The notes under the pieces: model-generated
Told to the model about the DNA's origin: nothing
Database searches by the model: none
The model's input: the letters and a program-made list of their open reading frames with translations, nothing else
Translations under genes and position numbers: made by a program
Source of the DNA: an uncultured Alphaproteobacteria bacterium
GTDB taxonomy: Bacteria; Pseudomonadota; Alphaproteobacteria; HIMB59
Assembly (NCBI GenBank): GCA_902574995.1
Contig: CACGPP010000003.1
Span: 62,001-126,000 of the forward strand
Direction: 5' to 3'
DNA: 64,000 nt
Shown: positions 40,041-54,733 of the stretch, in pieces
Numbering within the stretch: position 1 is the stretch's first letter
Layout: the number at the start of each line of letters is the position of its first letter

Positions 40041-40784
40041 ATGGTAACTACTAAAAAAATTAATTCAGCTTGTCTTGTGATCATTGGCAATGAGATATTA
40101 TCAGGTAGGACACAAGATAAAAATATAAATCATATAGCTAAAGAGTTGTTCATTTGTGGTATATCTCTGCAGTTAGTGGTTGTAATTCCTGACCAAAAAA
40201 AAATAATTATTTCTCAAATAAGGAAATTAAAAAATCAATATGATTTTATTATCACTACTGGTGGTATAGGTCCAACTCACGATGACATTACATCTGAGTC
40301 AATTAGTTTGGCAGTTAAAAAAAAATACAAATTACATAATGGCGCATATAAAGAATTAAAAAAATATTACAGGAAAATTAAATCTGAATTAACTGATGCT
40401 AGAATGAAAATGGCGTATATGCCGGAAGGCTCTAAGTTAATTTTAAATAAAGTTAGTGGAGCACCAGGTTTTAAAATTGAAAATATTTATGTTTTTGCTG
40501 GCATACCCTCAATAGTACAAGCGATGATGAAAGAATTTAAAAAAATGATAAAAATTAAAAATAAATTTTATTCAACCACAATATCTACAAAACTTTTTGA
40601 GAGTAAAATAGCCCATCTACTTGTTCAAGCTGAGAGAAAATATAAAAATATTTCTATAGGCAGCTATCCAATTTTTGATGGAAAACCGAAGGGTGTTGAG
40701 ATTGTTATAAACTCTCAAGTGAATAAATTCGGTGTTAGCAATGCGAAAAAATTCATATTAACAGAAATAAACAAAATCATTTAA
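40041..40784 (+). CDS. CinA-like / molybdopterin-binding (MoCF) domain protein
   Basis: 'IIGNEILSGRTQDKNINHIAKELFICGISLQLVVVIPDQ', 'ITTGGIGPTHDDITSESISLA'. Confidence 0.9.
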   Translation: MVTTKKINSACLVIIGNEILSGRTQDKNINHIAKELFICGISLQLVVVIPDQKKIIISQIRKLKNQYDFIITTGGIGPTHDDITSESISLAVKKKYKLHNGAYKELKKYYRKIKSELTDARMKMAYMPEGSKLILNKVSGAPGFKIENIYVFAGIPSIVQAMMKEFKKMIKIKNKFYSTTISTKLFESKIAHLLVQAERKYKNISIGSYPIFDGKPKGVEIVINSQVNKFGVSNAKKFILTEINKII

Positions 40785-40821
40785 GATTAGGCTAATATAA
40801 TATAAAACAATATTTCTTTAT

Positions 40822-40898
40822 GGCGGAGTAGCTCAGTTGGTTAGAGCGGTGGAATCATAATCCATGTGTCGGGGGTTCAAATCCCTCCTCCGCTACCA
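40822..40898 (+). tRNA. tRNA-Met (CAT), elongator type
   Basis: Cloverleaf GGCGGAG...CTCCGCT-ACCA; anticodon loop 'atCATaa'; D-loop 'AGCTCAGTTGGTTAGAGC', T-arm 'GGGGGTTCAAATCCCTC'. Confidence 0.95.
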
Positions 40899-40949
40899 AG
40901 AATAATCATTGTAATTGTTGATATTTTGACATATCTTTCGTTTTCTGAT

Positions 40950-41026
<77 letters not shown>

Positions 41027-41086
41027 ACTTTCTAAAAAACGCCTTCTTTTCAATAGTTTTTTTTTATTTTTTTTAATGAAATGCAT

Positions 41087-41118
41087 TTGACAATGTCCCC
41101 ATAAAGTGTAGATATATT
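41087..41118 (+). promoter_or_regulatory. Candidate rRNA operon promoter
   Basis: Perfect -35 TTGACA (41087-41092) followed at 16-20 nt by -10-like TAGATA/TATATT; about 50 nt before a boxA-like element. Confidence 0.45.
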
Positions 41119-41167
41119 CTACTTTTTATTCGATTCACTAGGCCATTTATTGTGCATTAGTGATTCT

Positions 41168-41177
41168 TGCTCTTTAT
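41168..41177 (+). promoter_or_regulatory. boxA-like antitermination element in the rrn leader
   Basis: TGCTCTTTAT; first 9 nt match the E. coli rrn boxA core TGCTCTTTA. Confidence 0.55.
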
Positions 41178-41320
41178 TTTTTGTAAATATGAAATGAATA
41201 GACGGTGGGTTTATAACGTCAAATTTCGATCAAGCTTTCATTTGAGAAAAATGACAGCTCGTTATTTTGGCGTCTAACCTACGTCAATTTAAAACTTTGT
41301 TTTTTATGAGTAGGTAATTC

Positions 41321-42817
<1,497 letters not shown>

Positions 42818-42910
42818 AGGAAAAAAAACTTTGAACTAAGTGTACGTTCGAAGTAACCACCGTCTATTTGTTTTGCTTTTTTCAACATGTGTTGATAAAG
42901 AGCATTGATT

Positions 42911-42987
42911 GGGCGTGTAGCTCAGTTGGTTAGAGCGCGCGCTTGATAAGCGTGAGGTCGGAGGTTCAAGTCCTCCCTCGCCCACCA
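42911..42987 (+). tRNA. tRNA-Ile (GAT)
   Basis: GGGCGTGTAGCTCAG...CTTGATAAGC...TCGCCCACCA in the 16S-23S spacer. Confidence 0.97.
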
Positions 42988-42995
42988 ACAATGTT

Positions 42996-43071
42996 GGGGG
43001 ATTAGCTCAGCTGGGAGAGCGCCTGATTTGCATTCAGGAGGTCAGCGGTTCGATCCCGCTATCCTCCACCA
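42996..43071 (+). tRNA. tRNA-Ala (TGC)
   Basis: GGGGGATTAGCTCAG...GATTTGCATTC...ATCCTCCACCA. Confidence 0.97.
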
Positions 43072-43108
43072 ACTTTTTAAAATCGTAAATATGTAAGCTG
43101 ATAACACA

Positions 43109-43136
43109 GACGAATGACTTGCACGAGTTATTCGTC
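43109..43136 (+). repeat. Spacer hairpin between tRNA-Ala and 23S
   Basis: GACGAATGACT-(TGCACG)-AGTTATTCGTC: 11-bp stem with one G-U pair. Confidence 0.7.
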
Positions 43137-43208
43137 AATTAAACAACTAATATAACAACAAATAACTACAAAAAGTTATTAACTACAAACTTTTCACTGT
43201 GTGTTAAT

Positions 43209-45923
<2,715 letters not shown>

Positions 45924-45969
45924 TACAATACACAGCGAAAAGTTTTAACTTCAATGTTATAAAAAGTTT

Positions 45970-46081
45970 GTGGCGGTCATAGCGGAGTGAAAAAACCCGA
46001 TCCCATTTCGAACTCGGTCGTGAAGGCCTCCAGCGCCGATGGTACTTAGTCTTAAGGCTTGGGAGAGTAGGACGCCGCCTA
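45970..46081 (+). rRNA. 5S ribosomal RNA
   Basis: 'GTGGCGGTCATAGCGGAGTG...CCCGATCCCATTTCGAACTCGG...GGGAGAGTAGGACGCCGCC' directly after 23S. Confidence 0.95.
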
Positions 46082-46103
46082 TCTATTAATCAGTAATACA
46101 TAT

Positions 46104-46421
46104 TTACATATTGTCGTCTGATACGATTTTTTTAGACTCATTGTCCACAACAACATAATTCTTATAAAATTTTAACTTTGGTTTTGAATATCTATTTGTG
46201 ATCCATTCAATTCTTTCATCATCAAACCATCTTTTTGCGTTTAATATATTATCAAAATAATATATACCTCCAGCAATATTGTTTTTAAGATCTGAAATAT
46301 AGTTTTTTCTTATCAAACCAGGTGTGGTTTTATAAATAGGAGCTGTTTCTAAAAATTTTTCCCTTAGTATTTCTTCTGTTAGTGAGGGGTCTATTTTAAA
46401 AGTTACTTCGACAATAATCAT
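46104..46421 (-). CDS. YdhR-like ferredoxin-fold monooxygenase family protein
   Basis: 'MIIVEVTFKIDPSLTEEILREKFLETAPIYKTTPGLIRKNYI...GGIYYFDNILNAKRWFDDERIEWI'. Confidence 0.65.
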   Translation of the reverse strand: MIIVEVTFKIDPSLTEEILREKFLETAPIYKTTPGLIRKNYISDLKNNIAGGIYYFDNILNAKRWFDDERIEWITNRYSKPKLKFYKNYVVVDNESKKIVSDDNM

Positions 46422-46432
46422 TTAGTAAAAAG

Positions 46433-46520
46433 TGGTAGCCTCGGGCGGACTCGAACCGCCACGGGAATAAATCCCACTGGATTTTAAGTCCAGACTGTCT
46501 ACCAATTCCAGCACGAGGCC
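46433..46520 (-). tRNA. tRNA-Leu (TAA)
   Basis: Reverse complement GGCCTCGTGCTGGAATTGGTAGACAGTCTGGACTTAAAATCCAG...GGTTCGAGTCCGCCCGAGGCTACCA with a long variable arm. Confidence 0.95.
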
Positions 46521-46575
46521 ATGTTAAAATTGTTAATCGAATTTAGATGATTGCTTAAGTTTTTCAATACTTTTA

Positions 46576-47676
46576 TCAATTTAAATAGTCCTGATTGTCT
46601 ATGATATCATCATATTTATATTTACCAAAAATTAGACCAGAAAATAAATCATAGTTTTTATTTTCTGAGGAATAATTTGGTTTGAGTACATATTTATTTT
46701 TATTTTCTAAAATCTTTTTGTAATTTTCAGGTAAATCATCTTCAATACTTTTTACTTCATTAATTGATAACGGACTTAACTGGATGTTAAAATCTCTAAA
46801 GGCCTTTAGTCTAACCTCTTCATCAATTAGATAACACAAAAGTCCTGAACCTTGAGAGTTGTTTAAATAGGCGCTAAAACCATAAAAAGATAAAGGTTTA
46901 CTATCTATACTTTTTTTAAAAACTCCCTCGTCGCTATCCCAAATATATTTACTCTTTGGAAAAAGCTGAAAACTTCTAAATTCAATATTTTTATTGAGTA
47001 TAATCCCATCACTAAATAACGTATAAACATTCTCTGAGTTTTCATAAGAGTTGAAAACTTCTAGGAAGTTATTATTAACAATATTTTTGTTAAGATTTTG
47101 ATATGTTTTTGAAAATAAATCTGCAGTTAACTCAAATGATAAACTATTTACATTAATAGAGGGTTTTTCTAGATGATATGTTATTAAATTAATTATATCC
47201 TGTTTGACTTTAAAACTCATTCCTAGTGTATATTTTATTGGATTATATAATTCTGAAAATTCCTCAAAATTTAAATTTTCATAATCATCCTGGCTTAATA
47301 ATATAAATGTATCTAAATCTAGGGGGAATATATTTCCCATAACTTCAACTTCATTATTATTATAAAAATTTAAAACTTTATTAGGTATCTGAGTTTGATT
47401 TAAACTTAACTTAGCTAAATCTCTAAATTCTCCAAATATAATATCAAATTCATTTGCATTTTGATTAACTTCGCTAATTGTAAATTCTACATCATTAATT
47501 AAGGAGTATTCACCGAGTGCATAATATAAATAATATTTATAATCTATGTAATTATTTTCGATAAACCCGATGTTCAACTCTTTTTTTATTAAACATTCAT
47601 TAGCAATAGAATTTTTTTGAAAAATAAGGAATAAAAAAATAATTAAGAGGACTTTTGAGTTGTTGGGAAATTTCAC
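46576..47676 (-). CDS. Putative periplasmic solute-binding-like protein, orphan
   Basis: Signal peptide; weak overall resemblance to extracellular solute-binding proteins; no transporter genes adjacent. Confidence 0.45.
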   Translation of the reverse strand: MKFPNNSKVLLIIFLFLIFQKNSIANECLIKKELNIGFIENNYIDYKYYLYYALGEYSLINDVEFTISEVNQNANEFDIIFGEFRDLAKLSLNQTQIPNKVLNFYNNNEVEVMGNIFPLDLDTFILLSQDDYENLNFEEFSELYNPIKYTLGMSFKVKQDIINLITYHLEKPSINVNSLSFELTADLFSKTYQNLNKNIVNNNFLEVFNSYENSENVYTLFSDGIILNKNIEFRSFQLFPKSKYIWDSDEGVFKKSIDSKPLSFYGFSAYLNNSQGSGLLCYLIDEEVRLKAFRDFNIQLSPLSINEVKSIEDDLPENYKKILENKNKYVLKPNYSSENKNYDLFSGLIFGKYKYDDIIDNQDYLN

Positions 47677-47680
47677 TTAA

Positions 47681-48442
47681 TTAGTGGGATTTAAACATTT
47701 CTTTATAAACACGCTCTTCAATTTTATGATCATTATCAAATAATAAAGGTATTTCCATACCCTCGGACATCTCAATTTCAACAGAAATAACATCTTTAGC
47801 CTCAATATGATCAGCATGAACTACTATCGGTCTTTTAGATGGATTATTATTAATAATTTTAATTTTTGCATTATCTTTTAATAGGCCTCCACGCCAATGT
47901 CTGGGACTATAGGCACTTACAGCAGTTAGTGCTACAACATTACTTCCAAGTGGAATAATTGGTCCTGAAGCAGAGTAATTATAACCTGTGCTACCTGCTG
48001 CTGTTGATAAGATTACACCATCACAAACAAGTTCTTCTATTCTTACTTCGTTATCTATCATAATTTGAATTTTTGCAGCTTGATATTTTTCTCTACGAAT
48101 ACTGATCTCATTAATCGCAATAGCTTTAATTTCTTGACCTGTGGGATTTAAAGTTTTCATTACTAAAGGTCTTAATTTTGTTAATTGAGCGTTATTTAGT
48201 CGTTCCTCTAATCCATCAAGCTTGTAATCATTCATCAAGAATCCGACAGATCCAAAATTCATACCGTAAATTGGCTTGTTAAGTTTCATATAATTATGAA
48301 GTGACTTTAATATAAAACCATCACCTCCAAGTGCTACAATGAAATCTGCCTCTTCAGGCTCGTAATGACCGTATTTTTTTATAAGTTTCTCTTGAGCTTC
48401 AATATTTTTTTCAAGAGGAAAAGAAACAAAACATATTTTCAT
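47681..48442 (-). CDS. nadK: NAD kinase
   Basis: 'FIVALGGDGFILKSLH', 'YGMNFGSVGFLMN', 'DGVILSTAAGSTGYNYSASGPI'. Confidence 0.94.
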   Translation of the reverse strand: MKICFVSFPLEKNIEAQEKLIKKYGHYEPEEADFIVALGGDGFILKSLHNYMKLNKPIYGMNFGSVGFLMNDYKLDGLEERLNNAQLTKLRPLVMKTLNPTGQEIKAIAINEISIRREKYQAAKIQIMIDNEVRIEELVCDGVILSTAAGSTGYNYSASGPIIPLGSNVVALTAVSAYSPRHWRGGLLKDNAKIKIINNNPSKRPIVVHADHIEAKDVISVEIEMSEGMEIPLLFDNDHKIEERVYKEMFKSH

Positions 48443-48445
48443 TTA

Positions 48446-49435
48446 TTAACCCCCAGTCTCATTCATATAACGATTAACATATCCCTCAAAATTATCTTTT
48501 TGAATTTCAAAGTTATGTGCTTTTGGTTTAATTGACATGGCATATTCTATCAAAGCAATAATATCATTTTTTGTTTGATTTCTTAGGGCAAATTTTAAAT
48601 CTACAAAATCATTTTGTCCTAAACACATATATAACTTACCAGTACATGTAAGTCTTACCCTATTACAAGTATCACAAAAGTTATGAGAAATAGCAGATAT
48701 AATACCAATTTTTGATTTATGATTTGAATACTCATAGTATCTAGAGGGGCCATTAGTTCTGTGTTTAGAGGGAATTAGATTTAATTTATTTACTAAATCC
48801 TCTTCAAATTTCTTCATTGATAAATATTGATTAAATCTCTTTTCTCCAATATCACCTATGGGCATTATTTCAATTAACGAAATATCAAAATGATTTTTTT
48901 TACACCAATCTAAAATATCAAATATTTCTTTATCATTGAAATTTTGAGTCAAAACAGTATTTATTTTTATCTTTATACCTTCTTGTTTAGCTGCCTCTAT
49001 CCCATTTAAAACTTTACTAAGATCTCCCCATTTAGTTATTTTCCTAAAACTCTCAGCATTTAAGCTATCAAGAGAAACATTTATTCTTTCAACACCATTC
49101 TTTTTAAGAATAGATGCATATCTTGACAAATTCGTACCATTTGTAGTTAAAGTATGCTCTGAAATTTTACCCTGATTTTTTAGATTATTTAAATGTTCTA
49201 TAATTGAAACAATGTTTTTTCTTACAAGAGGTTCGCCACCTGTTAATCGAAATTTTTTTACACCTAACTCATTAAATATATTTGTAAGTCTAATAATTTC
49301 TTCAATTGATAAAACTTCTTGTCTAGGCAAGAAGGTTACATCCTCAGCCATACAATAAGCGCACCTTAAATCACATCTATCAGTGACAGATATTCTTAAG
49401 TAATCAATTTTTCTTTTATAATTATCAGTCAGCAT
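48446..49435 (-). CDS. moaA: GTP 3',8-cyclase MoaA
   Basis: Radical SAM 'RISVTDRCDLRCAYCM', 'RLTGGEPLVRKNI', C-terminal Cys 'HNFCDTCNRVRLTCTGKLYMCL'. Confidence 0.95.
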   Translation of the reverse strand: MLTDNYKRKIDYLRISVTDRCDLRCAYCMAEDVTFLPRQEVLSIEEIIRLTNIFNELGVKKFRLTGGEPLVRKNIVSIIEHLNNLKNQGKISEHTLTTNGTNLSRYASILKKNGVERINVSLDSLNAESFRKITKWGDLSKVLNGIEAAKQEGIKIKINTVLTQNFNDKEIFDILDWCKKNHFDISLIEIMPIGDIGEKRFNQYLSMKKFEEDLVNKLNLIPSKHRTNGPSRYYEYSNHKSKIGIISAISHNFCDTCNRVRLTCTGKLYMCLGQNDFVDLKFALRNQTKNDIIALIEYAMSIKPKAHNFEIQKDNFEGYVNRYMNETGG

Positions 49436-49616
49436 TTTCGTGTATCTTTAAATCAACTACATTTAAATCTATAACTTTTTTCCCTACGTTCTCAAAGTTA
49501 ATAGTGATTTTACTATTTATACAAGATTGAACTTGCCCTAGGCCCCAATCTGGTTGAGATGGACACTCCACGATTGTACCTGGTATAAAATCGCTAAAAT
49601 TATAGTTATTTTCCAT
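49425..49616 (-). CDS. DUF3553-like small protein
   Basis: 'PGTIVECPSQPDWGLGQVQSCINSKITINFENVGKKVIDL'; overlaps moaA start. Confidence 0.7.
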   Translation of the reverse strand: MENNYNFSDFIPGTIVECPSQPDWGLGQVQSCINSKITINFENVGKKVIDLNVVDLKIHENAD

Positions 49617-49624
49617 TATTACTC

Positions 49625-49641
49625 TTGTTTAGTAGAAACAA
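49625..49641. promoter_or_regulatory. Palindrome upstream of recA, candidate operator
   Basis: TTGTTT-AGTAG-AAACAA in the 51-bp region between the divergent DUF3553-like and recA starts. Confidence 0.4.
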
Positions 49642-49667
49642 ATATTTACTATTTACTATAGAATCAA

Positions 49668-50729
49668 ATGGATAAAAAAGAAAATTTAAACAAGCTTAAA
49701 TCTGTTATCAGTAATATTGAAAAATCATATGGAAAAGGTTCCATAATGATGCTTGGAAAGAAAGATATTGATGCAAATATTGATGTATACTCAACAGGCT
49801 CTCTTGGTCTAGATATAGCTCTAGGAATAGGTGGTTTACCGAAAGGAAGAGTCATAGAAGTTTATGGCCCAGAAAGTTCAGGTAAAACAACTCTAACACT
49901 ACATATAATTGCGGAAGCTCAAAAAGTTGGAGGAACATGTGCTTTTATTGATGCTGAACATGCTTTAGACCCAGGTTATGCAAAAAAACTTGGAGTGAAT
50001 ATTGATGAGTTATTGATATCTCAACCTGATACTGGTGAACAGGCTTTAGAGATCTCAGATACTCTTGTAAAATCTGAAGGTATAGATTTATTAGTTATAG
50101 ACTCAGTGGCAGCTTTAGTTCCCAGAGCAGAGTTAGAGGGTGAAATGGGTGACTCATTACCTGGACTTCAGGCAAGGCTAATGAGCCAAGCGCTTAGAAA
50201 ACTAACTAGCTCGATTTCAAAGACAAATACTATGGTTGTTTTTATTAATCAACTGAGAATGAAAATAGGAGTAATGTTTGGAAGCCCTGAAGTCACCACT
50301 GGAGGTAACGCTTTGAAGTTTTATTCTTCCGTAAGACTAGATATCAGAAGGATTGGTGCAATAAAAGATAAAGATAATATTATTGGAAACCAAACGAGAG
50401 TGAAGGTCGTCAAAAATAAAATGGCCCCTCCTTTTAAAATGGTTGAATTTGATATTATGTATGGTGAAGGAATTTCTAAAATTGGCGAAATTATAGATTT
50501 AGGTGTTCAAGCTGATATTATAGATAAGTCTGGAGCGTGGTATTCTTACAAAGACGAAAAAATTGGTCAAGGTAGAGAAAATACAAAACAATTTTTAAAG
50601 GATAATCCAGAGTTATTGAATGAAATAGAAAGTAGAATAAGATCAAATTCCGACACTGTTGAAGAACTGATGATTGATCCACCTCCTTCTACAACAGAAG
50701 AAACTGTCGAAAAAAACTCTAAAGAATAA
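49668..50729 (+). CDS. recA: Recombinase RecA
   Basis: '[23 protein letters not shown]', '[38 protein letters not shown]'. Confidence 0.98.
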   Translation: MDKKENLNKLKSVISNIEKSYGKGSIMMLGKKDIDANIDVYSTGSLGLDIALGIGGLPKGRVIEVYGPESSGKTTLTLHIIAEAQKVGGTCAFIDAEHALDPGYAKKLGVNIDELLISQPDTGEQALEISDTLVKSEGIDLLVIDSVAALVPRAELEGEMGDSLPGLQARLMSQALRKLTSSISKTNTMVVFINQLRMKIGVMFGSPEVTTGGNALKFYSSVRLDIRRIGAIKDKDNIIGNQTRVKVVKNKMAPPFKMVEFDIMYGEGISKIGEIIDLGVQADIIDKSGAWYSYKDEKIGQGRENTKQFLKDNPELLNEIESRIRSNSDTVEELMIDPPPSTTEETVEKNSKE

Positions 50730-50761
50730 TATTAAATTTCAGTTAAATTAATCTATATTCC

Positions 50762-53431
50762 ATGAATATGAACTCTAATGAAGTCCGCAATTCGTTTATT
50801 GATTATTTTAAAAATAATGATCATAGGCATGTCAAATCTGGATCATTAGTGCCGGAAAATGACCCCTCTCTAATGTTTGCTAATTCAGGAATGGTTCAAT
50901 TTAAAAATGTTTTTACAGGCATGGAGCAGTTAGATTTCAAAAGAGCCACTACTTCTCAAAAATGTGTTCGGGCAGGAGGAAAACATAATGATTTAGAGAA
51001 TGTTGGATTTACAACTCGACATCATACTTTCTTCGAGATGTTAGGAAATTTTTCTTTTGGCGATTACTTTAAAGAGCAAGCAATTCTATACGCTTGGAAC
51101 TTAATCACTAAAGAATTTAAAATTAATGAAAATAAATTATTAGTTACGATTTATCATGACGATGAGGTCGCAGAAAAATTTTGGAAAAAAATAGCTAATT
51201 TACCTGACAATAAGATAATTAAAATTTCAAGCTCTGATAATTTTTGGTCAATGGGTGACACAGGACCTTGCGGACCATGCTCAGAAATATTTTATGATCA
51301 TGGTGATAAATACTTTGGTGGCCCCCCTGGTTCAGTTGACGAAGATGGTGATCGTTTCATTGAAATATGGAATTTAGTTTTTATGCAATATGAACAGGTA
51401 GACAAAAATACCAGATTAGATTTACCTAAACCATGTGTAGACACTGGTATGGGTCTAGAGAGAATAACAGCATTATTAAATGGTAGTAATGACAATTATA
51501 GTTCTGATTTGTTTTCAAATATTATTGATATTACTCAAGAATTTATACAAAAAAAAATATCTGAAGAAAATAAATCTAGTTTTAGAGTTATAGCAGATCA
51601 CTTACGAGCTTCATCTTTTTTAATAGCTGACGGGGTTTTGCCTTCAAACGAGGGACGCGGTTATGTACTAAGACGAATATTAAGAAGAGGTATCAGACAT
51701 GCATATACATTAGGTTCCTCAGAACCATTATTTCATAAAATTTTTGATGAATTGAAAAATTTAATGGGTGATTTCTTCCAAGAACTTAACTCAGGAGCTG
51801 AAACTATTAAGGAAACACTCTACAATGAGGAAATAAAATTTAGAGAAACTTTAAGTAAAGGTCTAGAGATACTTGGACAAGAAATACCTAATATTAAAAA
51901 TAATAAATTAGATGGCAAAATCGCATTTAAATTATACGACACCTTTGGATTTCCCCTTGATCTAACACAAGACTATCTAAGATCAAAGGATATTGATGTT
52001 GATTTAGAGTCTTTTGATGCATCAATGAAGCTACAAAAAGAGGAAGCCAGATCTTCATGGAAGGGTAGCGGTGATGGAAATACTGAAAAGCTATGGTTTG
52101 ATATTGCAAGAAAAACGAAACCAACAGTATTTAAAGGATATGAAGAAACTACTTTAAAGGCAAATGTAACTGCTTTAGTCTTAGACTCAGAAGTAGTTGA
52201 CGAATTAAGTGATAAAATAAAAAAATCAGCAATTATAACAGATGAGTCATGTTTTTATGCAGAGTCTGGTGGGCAAGTTGGAGATAAAGGCATAATTTCC
52301 ACAGAAAATGCAGAATTTAAAGTGACAGATACTAGAAAAACTTCTCAAGGCATTTTTATCCATTTTGGTAATGTAATTTCAGGCAATTTTAAAATAGGAA
52401 ATGAAGTTAAACTTAAAATAGATAGTGGTTTGAGGGAATTAATTAAAAAAAATCATTCTGCTACACATTTGCTTCATGCAGCATTAAGGAATAACTTAGG
52501 ACTACATGTAGCTCAGCGCGGATCTTTAGTTAACGAAAATAAATTACGTTTTGATTTCAGTCATAATAAACAAATATCATCAAAGCAAATAGATACTATT
52601 CAAAAAGAGGTTACAAATATAATTTCGAATACTTGTAAAACACGAATTGATATTAAGTCTCAAGAAGAGGCAATAAAACAAGGTGCAATGGCATTGTTTG
52701 GAGAAAAATATGGCGAAGAAGTTAGAGTAGTCACTATAGGAGAAAATAATAATAAACCTTATTCAATTGAGCTTTGTGGAGGAACGCATGTAACAAATGT
52801 TAAAGAAATAGAAAAATTTTACATTATAAGCGAGGAGTCTGTATCATCAGGAGTAAGGAGAATAGAGGCTTGCACTGGTAATAAGGTAGATGAATTTATT
52901 AGTAATAAACTAAAAGAGGATCAATTATTTGAAAAAAAACTTGATGATAAAATCATTAACTTAATCTCACAAATAAATAAATTAAATGGAAAAATAAATT
53001 TTGGCAAGGAAAATAAAAACCTTTATATAAAGAAGTTGGAAAATTATTTAGATAATTTAAAAAATAAATCAATACTCTCAAATGAGGAGAATAATAAAAT
53101 AGAAGAAACAAATATAAATGGAATTAATTTTGTGTCTCAATTAATAGAAAACTTGCCTCCCAAAGAACTCAGATCAATTTTTGATAAATTTAAATTAGAA
53201 AAATCTAAATCTATTTTGGCTTGCATTACTACAAATGAAGATAAGGTATCCATTATTGTTGGGTTAACTAATGATTTAATAGATACTTATGATGCCAGAG
53301 TGCTAATAAAAAGTACTTTTGATATACTCGGTTCAAAAGGTGGCGGGGGTAGAATTGACTTCGCTCAAGCTGGTGGCAACAAAAAAGATCAATTAAATCA
53401 AGCTTTTTTAAGTATTAAAAATCAGATTTAA
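50762..53431 (+). CDS. alaS: Alanyl-tRNA synthetase (second ATG at 50768 may be the true start)
   Basis: '[51 protein letters not shown]', '[17 protein letters not shown]', 'CGGTHV', '[13 protein letters not shown]'. Confidence 0.97.
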   Translation: MNMNSNEVRNSFIDYFKNNDHRHVKSGSLVPENDPSLMFANSGMVQFKNVFTGMEQLDFKRATTSQKCVRAGGKHNDLENVGFTTRHHTFFEMLGNFSFGDYFKEQAILYAWNLITKEFKINENKLLVTIYHDDEVAEKFWKKIANLPDNKIIKISSSDNFWSMGDTGPCGPCSEIFYDHGDKYFGGPPGSVDEDGDRFIEIWNLVFMQYEQVDKNTRLDLPKPCVDTGMGLERITALLNGSNDNYSSDLFSNIIDITQEFIQKKISEENKSSFRVIADHLRASSFLIADGVLPSNEGRGYVLRRILRRGIRHAYTLGSSEPLFHKIFDELKNLMGDFFQELNSGAETIKETLYNEEIKFRETLSKGLEILGQEIPNIKNNKLDGKIAFKLYDTFGFPLDLTQDYLRSKDIDVDLESFDASMKLQKEEARSSWKGSGDGNTEKLWFDIARKTKPTVFKGYEETTLKANVTALVLDSEVVDELSDKIKKSAIITDESCFYAESGGQVGDKGIISTENAEFKVTDTRKTSQGIFIHFGNVISGNFKIGNEVKLKIDSGLRELIKKNHSATHLLHAALRNNLGLHVAQRGSLVNENKLRFDFSHNKQISSKQIDTIQKEVTNIISNTCKTRIDIKSQEEAIKQGAMALFGEKYGEEVRVVTIGENNNKPYSIELCGGTHVTNVKEIEKFYIISEESVSSGVRRIEACTGNKVDEFISNKLKEDQLFEKKLDDKIINLISQINKLNGKINFGKENKNLYIKKLENYLDNLKNKSILSNEENNKIEETNINGINFVSQLIENLPPKELRSIFDKFKLEKSKSILACITTNEDKVSIIVGLTNDLIDTYDARVLIKSTFDILGSKGGGGRIDFAQAGGNKKDQLNQAFLSIKNQI

Positions 53432-54639
53432 TTTAATTTAGTTTGAAGATTTTTATCAAGACAATTTAAAAAATCTTCGGTGTTCATCCACGGCGAATTT
53501 TTGTCTACAAGTATTGCTAAGTCCTTAGTCATTTGACCAGACTCAACAGTCTCAACACAGGTTTCTTCAAGTGCCTTTGAAAACTTAATGAGTTCATCGT
53601 TGCGATCGAACTCGCCTCTAAAATTTAAACCTTTTGTCCAAGCAAATATTGATGCTATAGGATTTGTTGAGGTTTTTTCTCCTTTTTGATGCAGCCTATA
53701 ATGTCTAGTTACAGTTCCATGAGCAGCCTCAGCTTCAATTGTTTTGCCATCGGGTGTCATTAAAACGCTAGACATCATACCCAAAGAACCAAATCCCTGT
53801 GCAACTGCATCTGACTGAACGTCTCCGTCATAATTCTTACAAGCCCAAATAAAATTACCTGACCATTTCATTGAAGACGCAACTAAATCATCAATAAGAC
53901 GGTGTTCGTAAACTATTTGGTTATTTTCAAAATCAGTTTTAAATTCTTTCTGAAAAATTTCATTAAATATCTCTTTAAATCTTCCATCGTATTTTTTTAA
54001 AATAGTATCTTTTGTTGAGAGGTATACAGGCCATTTTAATTTTAATCCATAATTAAAACAAGCTCTTGCAAAACCTCTAATTGACTCGTCTACATTATAC
54101 ATAGAGAGGGCAACACCCTGATTTTGGAATTGAAAAACCTCTTTTTCCTCTACTTTTCCCTCTTCATCAACATATTTCATAAAGAGTTTCCCTGGTTTGT
54201 CGATCTTCATTTCTGTAGCTTTATATTGATCACCAAACGCATGCCTACCAACAACAATAGGGGCATCCCATGTCCTTACAATTCTTGGAATATTTTTACA
54301 TATAATTGGTTGTCTAAAAACAGTTCCATCTAAAATATTTCTTATAGTTCCATTCGGAGAACGCCACATTTTTTTTAGCTTAAATTCCGATACTCTATTA
54401 TCGTCAGGAGTGATCGTTGCACATTTTATACCAACACCAAATTTTTTTATTGCTTTTGCAGCCTCAAATGTAATCTCATCATTTGTTTGGTCTCTATTTT
54501 GTACAGATAAGTCGTAATATTTTAGATCTATATCAAGATATGGGAGAATGAGCTTTTGTTTAATAAAATCCCATATAATCCTTGTCATTTCATCGCCATC
54601 TAATTCGACCACAGGATTTTTTACTGAAATTTTTGCCAT
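53428..54639 (-). CDS. icd: Isocitrate dehydrogenase, NADP-dependent
   Basis: '[17 protein letters not shown]', '[23 protein letters not shown]', '[12 protein letters not shown]', '[16 protein letters not shown]'. Confidence 0.95.
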   Translation of the reverse strand: MAKISVKNPVVELDGDEMTRIIWDFIKQKLILPYLDIDLKYYDLSVQNRDQTNDEITFEAAKAIKKFGVGIKCATITPDDNRVSEFKLKKMWRSPNGTIRNILDGTVFRQPIICKNIPRIVRTWDAPIVVGRHAFGDQYKATEMKIDKPGKLFMKYVDEEGKVEEKEVFQFQNQGVALSMYNVDESIRGFARACFNYGLKLKWPVYLSTKDTILKKYDGRFKEIFNEIFQKEFKTDFENNQIVYEHRLIDDLVASSMKWSGNFIWACKNYDGDVQSDAVAQGFGSLGMMSSVLMTPDGKTIEAEAAHGTVTRHYRLHQKGEKTSTNPIASIFAWTKGLNFRGEFDRNDELIKFSKALEETCVETVESGQMTKDLAILVDKNSPWMNTEDFLNCLDKNLQTKLN

Positions 54640-54733
54640 TTATACAGAGATATTGATTGTATAACAGATTAAATTAATAAAAAAAATCTATTTTATTGAT
54701 CAAATTATACAATTCAGATATTAATTCCATCTT

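Noticed and set aside
40822-40898. Alternative call of the first CAT tRNA as tRNA-Ile2 (lysidine)
   Set aside because: Overall sequence matches alphaproteobacterial elongator tRNA-Met better; decisive check would be tRNAscan-SE isotype models.
41027-41086. Terminator after tRNA-fMet (T-rich run near 41058)
   Set aside because: T-run is present but I could not find a convincing stem upstream of it.
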